Shown here: piece after piece, positions 10,933 to 24,112 of the stretch
Numbering within the stretch: position 1 is the first letter of the stretch
Layout of the letters: each line of letters opens with the position of its first letter
Source: Micractinium sp. NFX-FRZ
Taxonomy: Eukaryota > Chlorophyta > Trebouxiophyceae > Chlorellales > Chlorellaceae
Assembly (NCBI GenBank): GCA_029339195.1
Contig: JAPTJF010000013.1
Span: 1 to 64,000, forward strand
Direction: 5' to 3'
Length of the DNA stretch: 64,000 bases
Position numbers and translations under genes: made by a program
Notes under the pieces: model-generated
Seen by the model: the letters and a program-made list of their open reading frames with translations, nothing else
Told to the model about the DNA's origin: nothing
Databases searched by the model: none

Positions 10933-11680
10933 CTACTTCTGCTCAGCGGCAGGCTTGTTGTGCTTCATGGCGTAGCGCTGGTTGCGCAGGAACTTGGGGT
11001 CCATGCTGCAGGGTGGGAGCAAGTTGACAGCCACCGGTACATTTGTAAGTTCACATGTGAGCAATATGGTGTGTTTTGGGGGGGCATGCACTGCTCACTC
11101 TTGCTCGCAGTATCTTGGGCCAGTGCTGCATTATCCCCCGCCACGCACCCACCACCACTAGGATCCCCAGCTTGCTCCAAAGCTCTGGCACTCACCCCTT
11201 GCGGCTGGCATACCGCTGGCGCTGCGGCTTCTTGATGCCGTTGCTACAGGCAGGCAGGGTAGGGGGGGGATAACAGATGGTCAGCTGGTGCCAAAGCACG
11301 TAACTGCTGCCACACACATGCACAATGTTGTGCCACAGCTGCCTGGGACAAGTGAGCAGGGAACATCCCAGGCCACCAGAGGGATGCATCGGCAGTGCAC
11401 CAGATGCAACAAATTCTGCCGACACCTTCCCACACAAGCGCCCTACTGCCGCTGCTGCAGCGAGCCTCACCGGTGGGCCTTGCGGGTCTGGTTGTGGGCC
11501 GTGTGGTTCTGAAGGGAAAGCAACACATTGTACAAACCAATGTGGTCAGGCCAGCACAGGAGTTTGGCATCTGGTTCCCCTGAACTTTGCACGCACAACT
11601 GCGCACTCATAGCAACAGTTGCACCCCAGCAAATCCACGGCAACGACAACATGTTTGTTGCTCACCTTGGACTTGGCCAT
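10933..11680 (-). CDS. RPL29: 60S ribosomal protein L29e
   Basis: Four tiny exons give about 57 residues, the usual size of this small basic protein of the large cytosolic ribosomal subunit. Exon 1 is just MAKSK, exon 2 NHTAHNQTRKAHR, exon 3 NGIKKPQRQRYASRK, and exon 4 GMDPKFLRNQRYAMKHNKPA plus AEQK. The KSKNHTAHNQ(T)RKAHRNGIKK signature is diagnostic. Start codon at 11678-11680, stop TAG at 10933-10935. Reading it requires splicing; no single open frame covers the protein. Confidence 0.96.
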
Positions 11681-12890
11681 GGCGCTGCTCCTAAGACGAA
11701 GGAGAAGGCCTGCGCACAAACAAAGTTGACGGGGATACAGGCACGTTAAGCAGGGAGCACGCGGCACAGGCCTGCAAGGACAGTAAAACCCCTTGGCCTG
11801 TCAATAATTTTACTTCCTCTAGGGGGCTGTCCAGGAGCCAAATGCGCCGCTGCGGCGCTGTTGCCAAGCCGGTTGACTGCTTGTCGCCGCCGCTGCCACA
11901 CCGCCGCCGCCGCTGGCCCGCCGCCCCCCACCGAGCACATCAAGCGGCCCGTGGCGCCCCTGTCCCGCACAATGCAAGCTGGTTAGGCTCTTGCATCACA
12001 CCACAGCTGTGCTGGCCCTCTGCCGCAGCGCTGTGCGCCCAGGCTGCTCCATGCGCCGCCCTCGGGCTAACCCTCCTCCAATCTGCTCATGTGTACGGCT
12101 GAGCAATGCTGGTGCAAGATAGCCGCATCCGACCGCCTGCGGCGCCTGTGGCGAAATGGCATCCCCTGACAAGATGGCGCCCCACGCTCTCGCGGAGCTC
12201 GACTCACCTAGTGGCAAAATTCAAGCGCGGACAGAGAGGGTGGCTCACGGCGGGAGCCCTGTTTCATGCACCCATGCACGACCCAGGTCCACGTCGACCA
12301 CCGCTGAAGGCAGGCCGTGAAGCGCCAATTCGGAGCCTCATGCTGCTGTCAGAAGCTAAGCGCTCTAGCCCGGGACGCTTGTGCTCGTGCCGCCGCTACC
12401 GCTCGCAAAAAGCACAACTCCCAGGGGTGGCCCAGCAAGGGCAGCCTTCGACAGTACGGCACTCAAGGTTTTGGCCACCCAGAAGCAGTGAAACATACTG
12501 CATGCAGGGCAGCTGCTGCAGGTAGAAGAGTTTTAGAGCGGCGGCATGAAAGGTTCTTGCTCCATTTGCGTGCGCATCCCGCTGGACCAGCCCCTTGCTG
12601 CGCAGGTCCTTGCCTTGGGAGGGTGTGGTCGTTTCACAGTTAATGGGATTCAAAATATGAAAGGGCAGGGTTGTTGGGAGGTTTGGGGGGGGGGGGGCGA
12701 GGGGGAGGGGAAGAACAGCAGTGGAGGAGAGAATGGGGGGTAGGAGCACAGCAGGGACAAGCACAGCCGGCAGACCCGGGGGGACGGGGGTTTGCCGAGT
12801 CACTCACACATCATTGATTGATAGCAGGGCACAGGCGCAGCGTCACACAACGGGTGCAGGGGGCGGACGCGTCGCACGCACGCCAGCTGG
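11681..12890. other. Intergenic between RPL29 (5' side) and FAD6 (3' side)
   Basis: Contains the RPL29 promoter/5' UTR and the FAD6 3' UTR. No conserved frame was recognised. A G-rich block at about 12670-12740 includes a long G run, which is C-rich in the FAD6 transcript. No clear minus-strand TGTAA was found for FAD6. Confidence 0.5.
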
Positions 12891-15800
12891 TTACATGTTC
12901 TCCGGCAGCACCTTGCGCTGAGCCGCGAAGAAGGCCTCCTCCTTCTTGAAGTCGAAGGGCACGTAGTTGACGTCCTCGTCGTACACGTGGCAGTGCGTGA
13001 AGATGTACTGCAGGCGGGGGTGGTGGAAGGACGGTGATGCAGGCAATTGGTCAGCAACAGGGCGGGCAGGCGCCACAGGAATGTGTCGTCTCTGTGCCGC
13101 TGGGACTGCATGCCTGTCCTGACAGCTCCCGCGGGAGGCAGGCAACCCGGCCCGCAAAGGTAACCCCCGGCCCCCACGCACACCAGTGCCCGCCCTCACC
13201 TTGAGCATGCGCCAGTTGAAGGTGGCCTCGGTCATGTACTCGCCCCAGTTCTGCAGCAGCCAAGAAGAGTGAGCAGGAGGGGGCAGGGCAGGTGCGGTAA
13301 GCATGCTGCGATGCCAACACCCCAGCAGCTTGATCCGGCCCACAAACACACAGGCAGGGCACACACGCCACGCTGCCGCCCTTCAAACCGGCTTCCGGCT
13401 GGTGGTACGCTGCCACGCGAGGGGTGGCACGCAAGCAGGGCCTCCATGCTGGCGCACGCCAGCCGAGCGTGTCATGTGAGCCAGTGCTGGCGCCGCACCT
13501 GACGCAGGCTGTCGGTGGCCGCGCGCAGGTTGTACCAGGGGATCTTGGACATCACGTGGTGGGGCACGTGCACGTTGATGTCAAAGCACAGGAACTCCAC
13601 CCACTGCGAAGAGGGGCAAGCGCAAGGCAGTTGTGAGGAAGGCACAAAGGGGAGGAGCGGGAGGAGCGGAGGGGACAGCTGCGTGCCAGACGCGCAGCGA
13701 CGTGAACGAACCTTGCTCAGACCGTCCCCCTGCGCACCCTGACCACCCACCCCACACACCGCCTCTCAACACATGCCCCCGGTGTGCCCGCCCAGCTAGG
13801 CGCACATACCCGCGGGTAGTCGCAGTGCACGGTGCCAGAGAGCTGCGCCTTGGCGGCGTTCCACTCGCCGGCGGGCTTGAAGGGGATGTGCGGCGCAGTG
13901 TGGTGCACCACGGTGAAGGTGCCTGCAGGCAGGGGGCGCGCACCAGGTGTCAAGCTTTGCATTACAAGCAGCAAAGTATCAGCAGCAAAGTCAGCTAAGC
14001 AGCCATACGGCAGAGTGGGCTGCTGAGCGCAACAGGTGCGTGCAGTGCGGCAGGGAGTGTGCGTTCGACACGAGATGGCACAGGGCACATGCTAGGCCAG
14101 CCGGCCACTCACTCATCCAGAAGTGGTAGCCCAGCCAGGGCATGAGCCAGAACTTGACCAGGCCCCACCAGCCGGTGTAGTACACAATCAGCGGCCAGCC
14201 GACAGCCATGAAGAGGCCCACGGCTGCCAGGCTGACGAGCACGCGCGGCTTCTGCTGCTCGGTGTACCTGCAGAGACAAGCCAGCGTGAGGAGAGTGCTC
14301 AAGCAGGGCAGGCAGCAGTTCAGGAGGGGCCCAGAGGTGCAGGCCTGACATTCCCTGCAGCGTAAACGCACGCACGCATATGCCCTGCAAGCGCCCGCCC
14401 AAACAAGTCTGCGAGGGCGCTGGGCCTGGCAGATCCCAGGCATGCCGCGCCACCCCTGCGACTTCCCACCCCCCGCCATCCACCCGCACAAACGCCGCCT
14501 CCAGCTCAGAGGCCTACTCACTTGGCCAGGTCAAAGTGCCAGATCCACCAGTGGCCAATGGAGGCAAACAGCTTGAGGGGGCTGCCCAGGAAGAACTTGT
14601 AGAGGGTGCTCTCCACGGGGCCCCACTTGTCCATCACCTCCTTCTGCACGGGGTGCCATGCGGTGTCCTCCACCAGCCTGCAATGGAGAACAGTGGCATG
14701 GGAGGAGTTGGTTTGGGCAGAAAAGGAAGGGCTTGCAGGGCCATGGGCAGCGGGGTGGCATGATTGGCCCCGAGGCAGCCTGAGCGGGCCCCGCCTCAGG
14801 GCTGGCCTCAGCCCAGCCTTCTTTGTTTGGCTCACTTGTTGGTGTGCGCGTGGTGCTGGTTGTGCTTGATCCTCCAGGGCTCGAAGGGGTAGATGAGGGG
14901 CATGAACATGATCGTGCCCACAATGTCCTCCACAAGCTTGTTCTTGGAGAAGGCGCGGTGGCCGCAGTCGTGGCCCACCACGAACCACTGCAGACGGCGG
15001 GTGTCCGCATTGTTGGCGGGGAGGGAGCGAGCGGGGCAGTGTGTCAGAGCAACGCAGGGTGGGTTGGCTGGCGGTTGTGCCCAGTGCACACCGCGTGGTG
15101 CTGACCGCACGACAGGCGCGCCGCTGCGTGTCGTTGACTAGCCCCCTGCGCCGGCCTCTGCCTGTGCAGCCAGCCAGAATGAGGGGACCCCGCCCTGCTG
15201 GCCGCAGCATGCGTGCGTGCGCTCACTCACCCCGGTCATGGCGGTGCCCGAGAGGGCCCAGGCAAAGGGCAGGAGCGGGGCGGGGCAGATGGAGATGAGG
15301 TAGAGGGAGGCGCTGAAGGAAGCAATGGCGATGGCCACCGCGGCCCAGGCCTTCACGGAGCTCAGCTCAAACACCTGCGGGGGCATGCTCTTGATGATGT
15401 CCTGCAGGGTCACGCCGTCGGGCAGCTCTGCAGGCGTGGAAGGGTGGGTGAGCGGGGGTGCGGTGGGTGGGTTGCTCTGGGGGCCGACACCTTGAGCACT
15501 GGCAGGCGCGTGTGCTTGGACGTGAGGGTGGCTGCCCAATCACTGCCGCGTGCTGCGTCAATCCAGGAGTTGCAGAATTGTCCTTGGTGCCCAACGCTGC
15601 GCGGGCACACGACGCGGCAAGCCGCACCGGCGCAACACTCACCGTGTCCGCCCATCCCCCGCGGGGTGGCCCACCGTCAGCACCTGCTGGCTGACAGAAA
15701 CCCCAGAAACCCCACGCACCCTTGCCGATGGAGCGGAAGCCAAACTGCTTGGCCAGCTCAGCGCGCTCCTCGTCGCTCAGGTAGCCGACCTGGGGCGGGC

Positions 15801-16174
15801 AAGCGGGCAGGCCCACCATGGGCGCGGCGGTGCGGGCCAGCACCGACCGGCGCGGAGCAGCGGCACCAGCGGCGGCAGGGCGCCGCAGGGCGCACTGGGC
15901 GGACAGGCCCAGGGGCGCACGGGCGCACTGCACGTGGGCGGAGATAAGGGCAGGCATCCGGGTTGGTAAGGAGAGGAGACGTCGCTGGTGTGGAGGCAAT
16001 TCTTGCAGCACCACGGAACTCCGCCCCCAGCCTCCAGCAGCGGTCATCTTGCACTCCAATACACTTGCCAGCCGCACCGTGAACCAATGCGCGGGCGGAA
16101 GAGGCGGCTTTTCGTGGGGCCCACCACCCGCCGCCTCAACCAAGCAACTCACTCACCGTGACTGTTGCCTGCAT
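12891..16174 (-). CDS. FAD6: Chloroplast omega-6 (Delta-12) fatty acid desaturase
   Basis: Membrane di-iron desaturase of the plastid envelope that turns oleoyl into linoleoyl groups on glycerolipids, using ferredoxin. About ten exons. Exon 1 is only MQATVT; exon 2 supplies an Ala/Arg-rich transit peptide and the family motif [20 protein letters not shown]. All three histidine boxes are visible: GHDCGH, KHNQHH and HVPHH. Other family landmarks are [51 protein letters not shown] and the tail around [15 protein letters not shown]. The first His box sits in an exon with large hydrophobic flanks. Start 16174, stop TAA at 12891-12893. No missing catalytic residue was noticed. Confidence 0.96.
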
Positions 16175-16760
16175 GGTGTTTTTGGCTCCTACAGATAGGC
16201 CTAAGACGGGGCCGCACCGCAAAAGAGGCAGAAGCTTGCGTTAGGCGTCGACAAATCCGCTCAGCAACTATGCTGCGCGCAAACGCACAGCACGGCGGAC
16301 TGTGCGTCGACCACTCGTATGACTCACTCGCCCATTTCTTCCGTGATCACACCCGGACAGTCAATTGACAGCCCCGCGCCGCCAAGCCCCCTGCCACCAG
16401 GGGCCTTGCACCGCCACTCCCGCCACCCCTGGCCAAAGCGCCGTAGCTTGGTAGCTCCCACCCACCCAAAAGAGTTCACCTCCTTGCTTAGGTTCCTCTA
16501 GGTTTGTGCAATTGAGGCTATATTACAGGGAGAGGGGGGAGCAGAGGAGGGAAATAAAATATGAAATGAAAGGCATGGGTTTGCGAAGAGGCAAAGTTGT
16601 TGTTGTTGTTGTTGTTGTTGTTGTTACTATCCCACAGAGGAGCAAAAGGGAGCAAGATGAGCCGAGACTGAATGTGTGCTGATGTGGTTTGCGAGCGCAT
16701 TTTTGGTCGTTTTTCAGTGCCCCGCGTGGCGGGCAGTTGAGCAAAAGTGCATGGCGCCCA
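16175..16760. other. Intergenic between FAD6 start and phytoene synthase 3' end
   Basis: Holds the FAD6 upstream region and the phytoene synthase 3' UTR. A minus-strand TGTAA (TTACA 16523-16527) lies about 235 bases past the PSY stop, and a (GTT)10 microsatellite occupies 16596-16625 within that UTR. No gene seen. Confidence 0.6.
16596..16625. repeat. (GTT)n microsatellite
   Basis: Ten uninterrupted GTT units, read as AAC in the phytoene synthase 3' UTR. Confidence 0.95.
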
Positions 16761-19700
16761 CTAGATTTGCTTCAGTGGCAACATGCCGGCGCGCATGTAC
16801 GCCGTGGGCAGCGACAGCAGCTTGCGCCACTTGGGCACGTATGCTCGCTGCGTGAAGTTGTTGTAGTCGTTGGCCTCAATGGCATCAAGGATCTGGCGGT
16901 ACAGCACCAGCGCGGTCCTGCAGACAGGGAGACGCAGGCCAGAGAGAGTTGGTCAAGTGGGGGTGCAGCAGGGCCGGCTGTGAGTTGCGCTTACGTCGAG
17001 AGACGCCAATTCACGATGCGAGCTGGTGAGCTGCCCCATCCAGTACGCCCCCTCCAGACGGGGACGCCCAATTCACGGGGTGAGCTGGTGAGCTGCCCCA
17101 CATATCAGGGGAGCTGCTGTGTTGGCGTCAAGTACCCCTTGCCAAACGAGTCGTACACATCGACACGCAGGCATGCGCCATCTGGCACTTTTGGAGAGAA
17201 GCAAACGCACCACACAGGCCACCGCGCCTCGGCGTCCAGCAGGTTCACGCCCGCCTCAGCCTCCGTGAAAATCTGCAGGCATTTGAGGCAAGCAAGATTG
17301 CACACTGGAAATCAAAAAGGCAGCACGCCACACACTCACACACACACAGGCACACACCCACTACGGGCGGGTGCTCAGTTCCGCCTGCCAAGCAGTTCGT
17401 CAAGTGACGGATTGCAAAAGGAGCAGGTCCAATTGGCTCATAGTGTGGAGCTCCCACCCAGCGCACCTGCCGCGCGCGCGCTATTTGGAACTGCATGAAC
17501 GAGCGCCAGCGGTCGTCGATGCGGCCAGTGCTAGCAGCAAACAGCGTGCCGTTGAGGACCTGCAAGGGGGAGGCCAGGCAGGGCAGCAAACACACAGCGC
17601 AACAGGCTTCAGTGTGTGGTTTACTACATTACCACAGATGAGCGAGTGACGCATTCAGGTTATTTTAAACATCGCGCCTACCGCGAGTCTCAACCGAGTG
17701 CCAGATGTGCTGCACCTTGCGGTGCGTGGTGCGCTCCTCAGGTCAAGCTTCCTGGGCCCTGTCTTCTCAGCAAGCAGGCAAAGAGCTGTGTGGGGGTAAC
17801 AGACCTCACTGCCCAGCCCCGCAGTGCCCCACCCACCCACCTCCTCTTCCCGGATCTTGAACGCCGCCAGCTCGTCCAGTGGTACGTAGATGCGGTTGCG
17901 CTGCGAGGCGTCCTCCCCCACGTCCCGCAGAATGTTGGTCAGCTGGTTGGCAGTACCCAGCGCCAGCGCAGAGCGGTACACCTGCTCCAGGGGGCCCTGC
18001 ATACTTAGCACAGGCACACACAGAATGCAAGCAAAGTCAGACTGATGAGATGTTTGCAGGGACAGGACGACAGCGAGGAAGGGAGGTAAGGCTGGGGCGC
18101 AGGGCAGCAGCGTAGTGTGAGCAAGCAGCCTGCGTGCATGTGCTTGAACAACCCTGCGGGAAGCGGGCGAGGGGGGAGGCAGGCACTTGACAGTACGCGG
18201 TAGCTGCACAGCAAGAAGTTGGCGAGCAGCTTGTGCAGCGGCGCCGAAAGGTGACACTTACGCAGCACGCAGATGCTGGCTGCGCCCACCTTGTACGACT
18301 TGTCCACGCCCATCACAGGCACGCTCATGAGCGCCACGGTGCCCGCCACGCGGTAGCAGTAGTCGTACAGCTCGTCGTACGTCTCGTACCTGGAGGACAA
18401 GCCAGGAAGAGGGGGCAGAAGGTGAGCTGGCAGCACAGCAGAGCGCGGCGGCAGCGGCCACACGCCTCGCCATACATCTCGCGCAGCACCCTGAGCAGGC
18501 AGCATAGCACAGGACAGCACAGCACACATGGCTCCAGCCTGCCAAACGCGCGCTTGCACGCGCTCCACACCCACCGTGACTTGACCAGGTCCATACGCAT
18601 GCCGCCAATCATGTCCCTGCGGCAGCAACACATAGCAGGAGCAGGTGTCAGAGGTGGCATGCAAGCATCCCCGGCTGCTTCAACCAGCGCAGGCAGATGC
18701 AGCCGTACACAGCCTGTGCAAAGTGTGCAGGTACATGCAGGCAGGTACACACAGGCAGGCAGAGGTGCAGGAGGCACGCAATCCACACGCCCCCTAGCAG
18801 AAGGCATGCACGCACAGGAATGGCTGGATGTGCACGGGGAAGCGCGAGATGGTGTCTGTGAGTGCAGCGTCCAGTGCATCGTAGGGCCGCCCCTCAAACA
18901 GCGCCTCGAGCCGGTTCTCCCAGCGGTCCAGGGCCTGTGGGGGAGGTGGGCGAGGCAGGCGCAGCGGCACGGTGAGGCCAGGACACTGCAGCACGGCGTT
19001 CACAGGTGTGGGGCCTCATGCCTTGCACTGCTGGCGAGGGAATGCGTGCACTGGTGGGCAACGCTGCGCCTGATCCGGCAGCAAATGCCGGCAGCAAAGC
19101 AGCAGCGCTGCACCGGGCACTCAAGCAGATGGGCATGCTTACTGCTGGGGTGATGCGGGAGGCGTTGGGCCCATCCACCAGCTCATCGGTGCGCCTGCAA
19201 GCCACAGGATGAGGGCACCAGCAGCGGGCCCGCTCAGCATGCTGTCGCACACAGCATGTTCAGCCTCTGATGAAGCGCACACGTGCAGGCACCCCGCCCC
19301 CCTCAGGACAGACGAGGTGCCGCCACATGCACTGTGCCCTCCTCACCCCACGCCTGCTCACCGGCACCAGACGTAGATGGCCCAGATGGCCTTGGCCTGC
19401 TCGGGGGTCATCAGCTGCGTGCCTAGGAAGAAAGTTTTGGCGTACTCACTGGTCACCTCGCCGCACCTGCAGGCATCGTCCAAATGAGTCGTGTTGACTG
19501 GTGAAAGTGAGGCAACAAGTAGCAATGAGAGGGCGCAGGGGCGGCAGGGGGGCGGTGAACCAGCGGACACAACTGCAGGCCATGGCCAACCCAGCAAGAC
19601 AGGTGCCTGCTTTGCCCCACAGTGGCGGCATTGGGCAGGTACAACTATACAACTGGGAAAAGAGCAGCCACTTGTGGCAGCCTGGCCCCATCCCGCATGC

Positions 19701-20312
19701 ACCGTTCCCGCAGCCTCTACCACGTGTCTGCCCACTGCCGCACCTGTCGTAAGCTTGCGACAGCTCCGAGCCCTGCCACTGGCTCATGGCAAGACGGCTC
19801 TGGCCAGGCGGTGTCGTCCACGCCTCGTGCAGCTTTATCTGCTCCCACATGGCTGCCTCCTCCACCTCCTTGCCCACCAAAATTTGTGAGCGAAGCGCCG
19901 TGCTGGTGGGCGGGGCTGCAAAGTCGGCGGCGGTCGCGGTGGCGGCGGCGGCCACAGTTGAGTTTCCGCCAGGTGATGCTGCCGCTACTTGGGTGGAGAC
20001 CCGCCTGCTGCCATACTGCCCAGCAGCTGCACCGATGCCTGCTGCCCGCGGGCGCGCCTGGCCCGATTTAGGAGCGGCCTGCAAGGTGCGGCGGCGGTGC
20101 GGCAGGGAGGTGGGGCGCGACGCCGGCAGTAAAGATAGGATGGCACGCAGCGCGAGGGTCCAAGTGCCCGCTTTTCCGTGATTTGTAGTGACCGGCGGCT
20201 GGCCTCCGGGGCTGGGGCCGGCGGCGCGACCGGGCGTGTTGGAGAGAAGGCCCGCCCCTCCCCAGCGGCTCCCCTCTTTATGCAGCTGATGCAAACCATT
20301 TATCACCCACAT
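16761..20312 (-). CDS. PSY: Phytoene synthase
   Basis: First committed enzyme of carotenoid synthesis: joins two geranylgeranyl diphosphates to phytoene in the plastid. About ten exons. Order: Arg/Ala/Pro-rich plastid transit region ([19 protein letters not shown]), [20 protein letters not shown], the first Asp-rich motif [49 protein letters not shown], second Asp-rich motif [11 protein letters not shown], and a C-terminal tail ending [13 protein letters not shown]. The stop TAG is at 16761-16763. The start is the weak point: the frame through the transit region stays open upstream, and 20312 is only the nearest in-frame Met; the true start may lie in an unseen exon. A 61-bp-spaced tandem repeat sits in the last intron. 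Confidence 0.93.
17002..17100. repeat. Tandem repeat in a phytoene synthase intron
   Basis: A unit of about 37 bases starting GACGCCAATTCACG and ending GAGCTGGTGAGCTGCCCCA occurs at 17002-17038 and again at 17063-17100, 61 bases apart. It lies in the intron between the exon ending RWPVW and the last exon. Confidence 0.85.
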
Positions 20313-20851
20313 CCCGCACAATGCACCGCTACACAAAAGAGCCCGCTCGCACCGTGGCGCTGGTGCACACTTGTGAGGCCATAGCCGCCGCTTGCATCTC
20401 TGATAGCTTACAGTGGTTCTGTTGGACGCCCCGCCCACGGCAATAGGCCCGCAGGCCCGGCTCAACCTGGATATCATGCTGCGCCGCGCCAACCTGGCGC
20501 TCGTGGCTGCAAACGGCGGGTCAGCCACCCCCGCTTCAAAAATATGTTCAGGCCTGAAAACCCAGGCTGTGGAGTGCCCGAACTCTCACACGAGAATTAC
20601 CCAACAGGGGACTAGAGAAATGTGGCGGGGCCTGTAGCTTGCCACCTGCAACCGCACCACCGCAAAGCTGCTCCGTGAGCCACATGCACCATCCTTCCGG
20701 CTCTCCCCTGGAAGTGCACATTCCGTTCGGATTGTTTCACAAGTGTGCGTGAAGGGGAGGACATCCCATCTACGCAGTGCAAAGGCACAAGCCGTCGCTG
20801 CCGCTGCTGCCGCAGCGATGGAAGTGCACAGGCAGGCACAGGTGGGCTGCC
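20313..20851. other. Intergenic between phytoene synthase 5' side and RPS3 3' side
   Basis: Should hold the PSY promoter and the RPS3 3' UTR. A minus-strand TGTAA (TTACA at 20408-20412) lies 440 bases past the RPS3 stop and very near the PSY start, so the two genes may be packed tightly. No other gene seen. Confidence 0.45.
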
Positions 20852-23303
<2,452 letters not shown>

Positions 23304-24112
23304 GGTTGCACCGTGCAGGGAGGGAAGAGGGCGAGGCGGGCGCAAGGCGGGAGTTCTCTCTTTCTCTCTGCTGACCTGGCGGACCCCGGCTCAAGGCCCC
23401 TCACCTGGCTGGACTGTGCAGCCGTGCTGCCTTCATTGCGCTGGCCACAGCGTACTCAATTTGCCGGATCGCGCCTCCACGCAGCCATGTGGGCCCACTT
23501 CTGTACTTGCAGCCGTGCGCCGTGGTGTGTGGGTCGTGGGGAGTCGTGCATACACAGGAACAGGTAGAGCAACGCCCCTGGTGCTATGGTAAAAGGTGTA
23601 GGCAGCAACTGCAGTCTGGCGGCAGCGGCGGCGGCGGCGGCAGTGGCGGCGGCAGCGGCTGCACAGCGGCAGCACTCTGGCAGCAGTGCTCGAGCAATTC
23701 GCTGCAGAATGAGCAGCAGGTAGCATCCTCAATAATAGGTGGTAGTTGCGGTGTGTTCTAGCTCCAGCACTTGCCGATACCCAAGCTGCTGGACGAGCCC
23801 CTGGAATCATCCAGGCAGCAGCTCCTCCATGTATACTTGGCTTACTCCATGTGTTACGTTGACCCATACGGCCAGCACACACGCCCAGCAACGCAGGGAC
23901 ACAAGGCACCAGGGGCAACAGCAACCCGGCTGTCGGAAAACCCTGCTCCTTGCACAACAAATTGTCGAGCCTCCTGTAGTCTACTGCTCCCTCGTGCAAG
24001 TCGAGTCACAGTGCAAGCTTGGCAGCAGAGAACAGGCATGCAGCTTCGGGCAATGTGCCCACACAAATGGGCTGGCAGCATGTGCGCACTGTGCACTGCA
24101 CCATGCTCCAGC
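23304..24112. other. Intergenic between RPS3 start and UTP15 end
   Basis: Contains the RPS3 upstream region and the UTP15 3' UTR. A GGC/AGCGGC-type simple repeat lies at about 23615-23670. No conserved frame and no clear minus-strand TGTAA were found. Confidence 0.5.

Noticed and set aside
11681..12890. Possible gene between RPL29 and FAD6
   Set aside because: Frames are Arg/Ala-rich translations of GC-rich DNA with no motif; more likely UTR and promoter sequence.
16689..17498. 269-codon plus-strand frame over the PSY 3' end
   Set aside because: Opposes the conserved PSY C-terminus and runs through introns.
18233..19153. 306-codon plus-strand frame across phytoene synthase
   Set aside because: Shadow of the minus-strand PSY exons; no recognisable domain.
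23304..24112. Possible small gene between RPS3 and UTP15
   Set aside because: Open frames there are dominated by simple GGC/AGC repeats and show no conservation.
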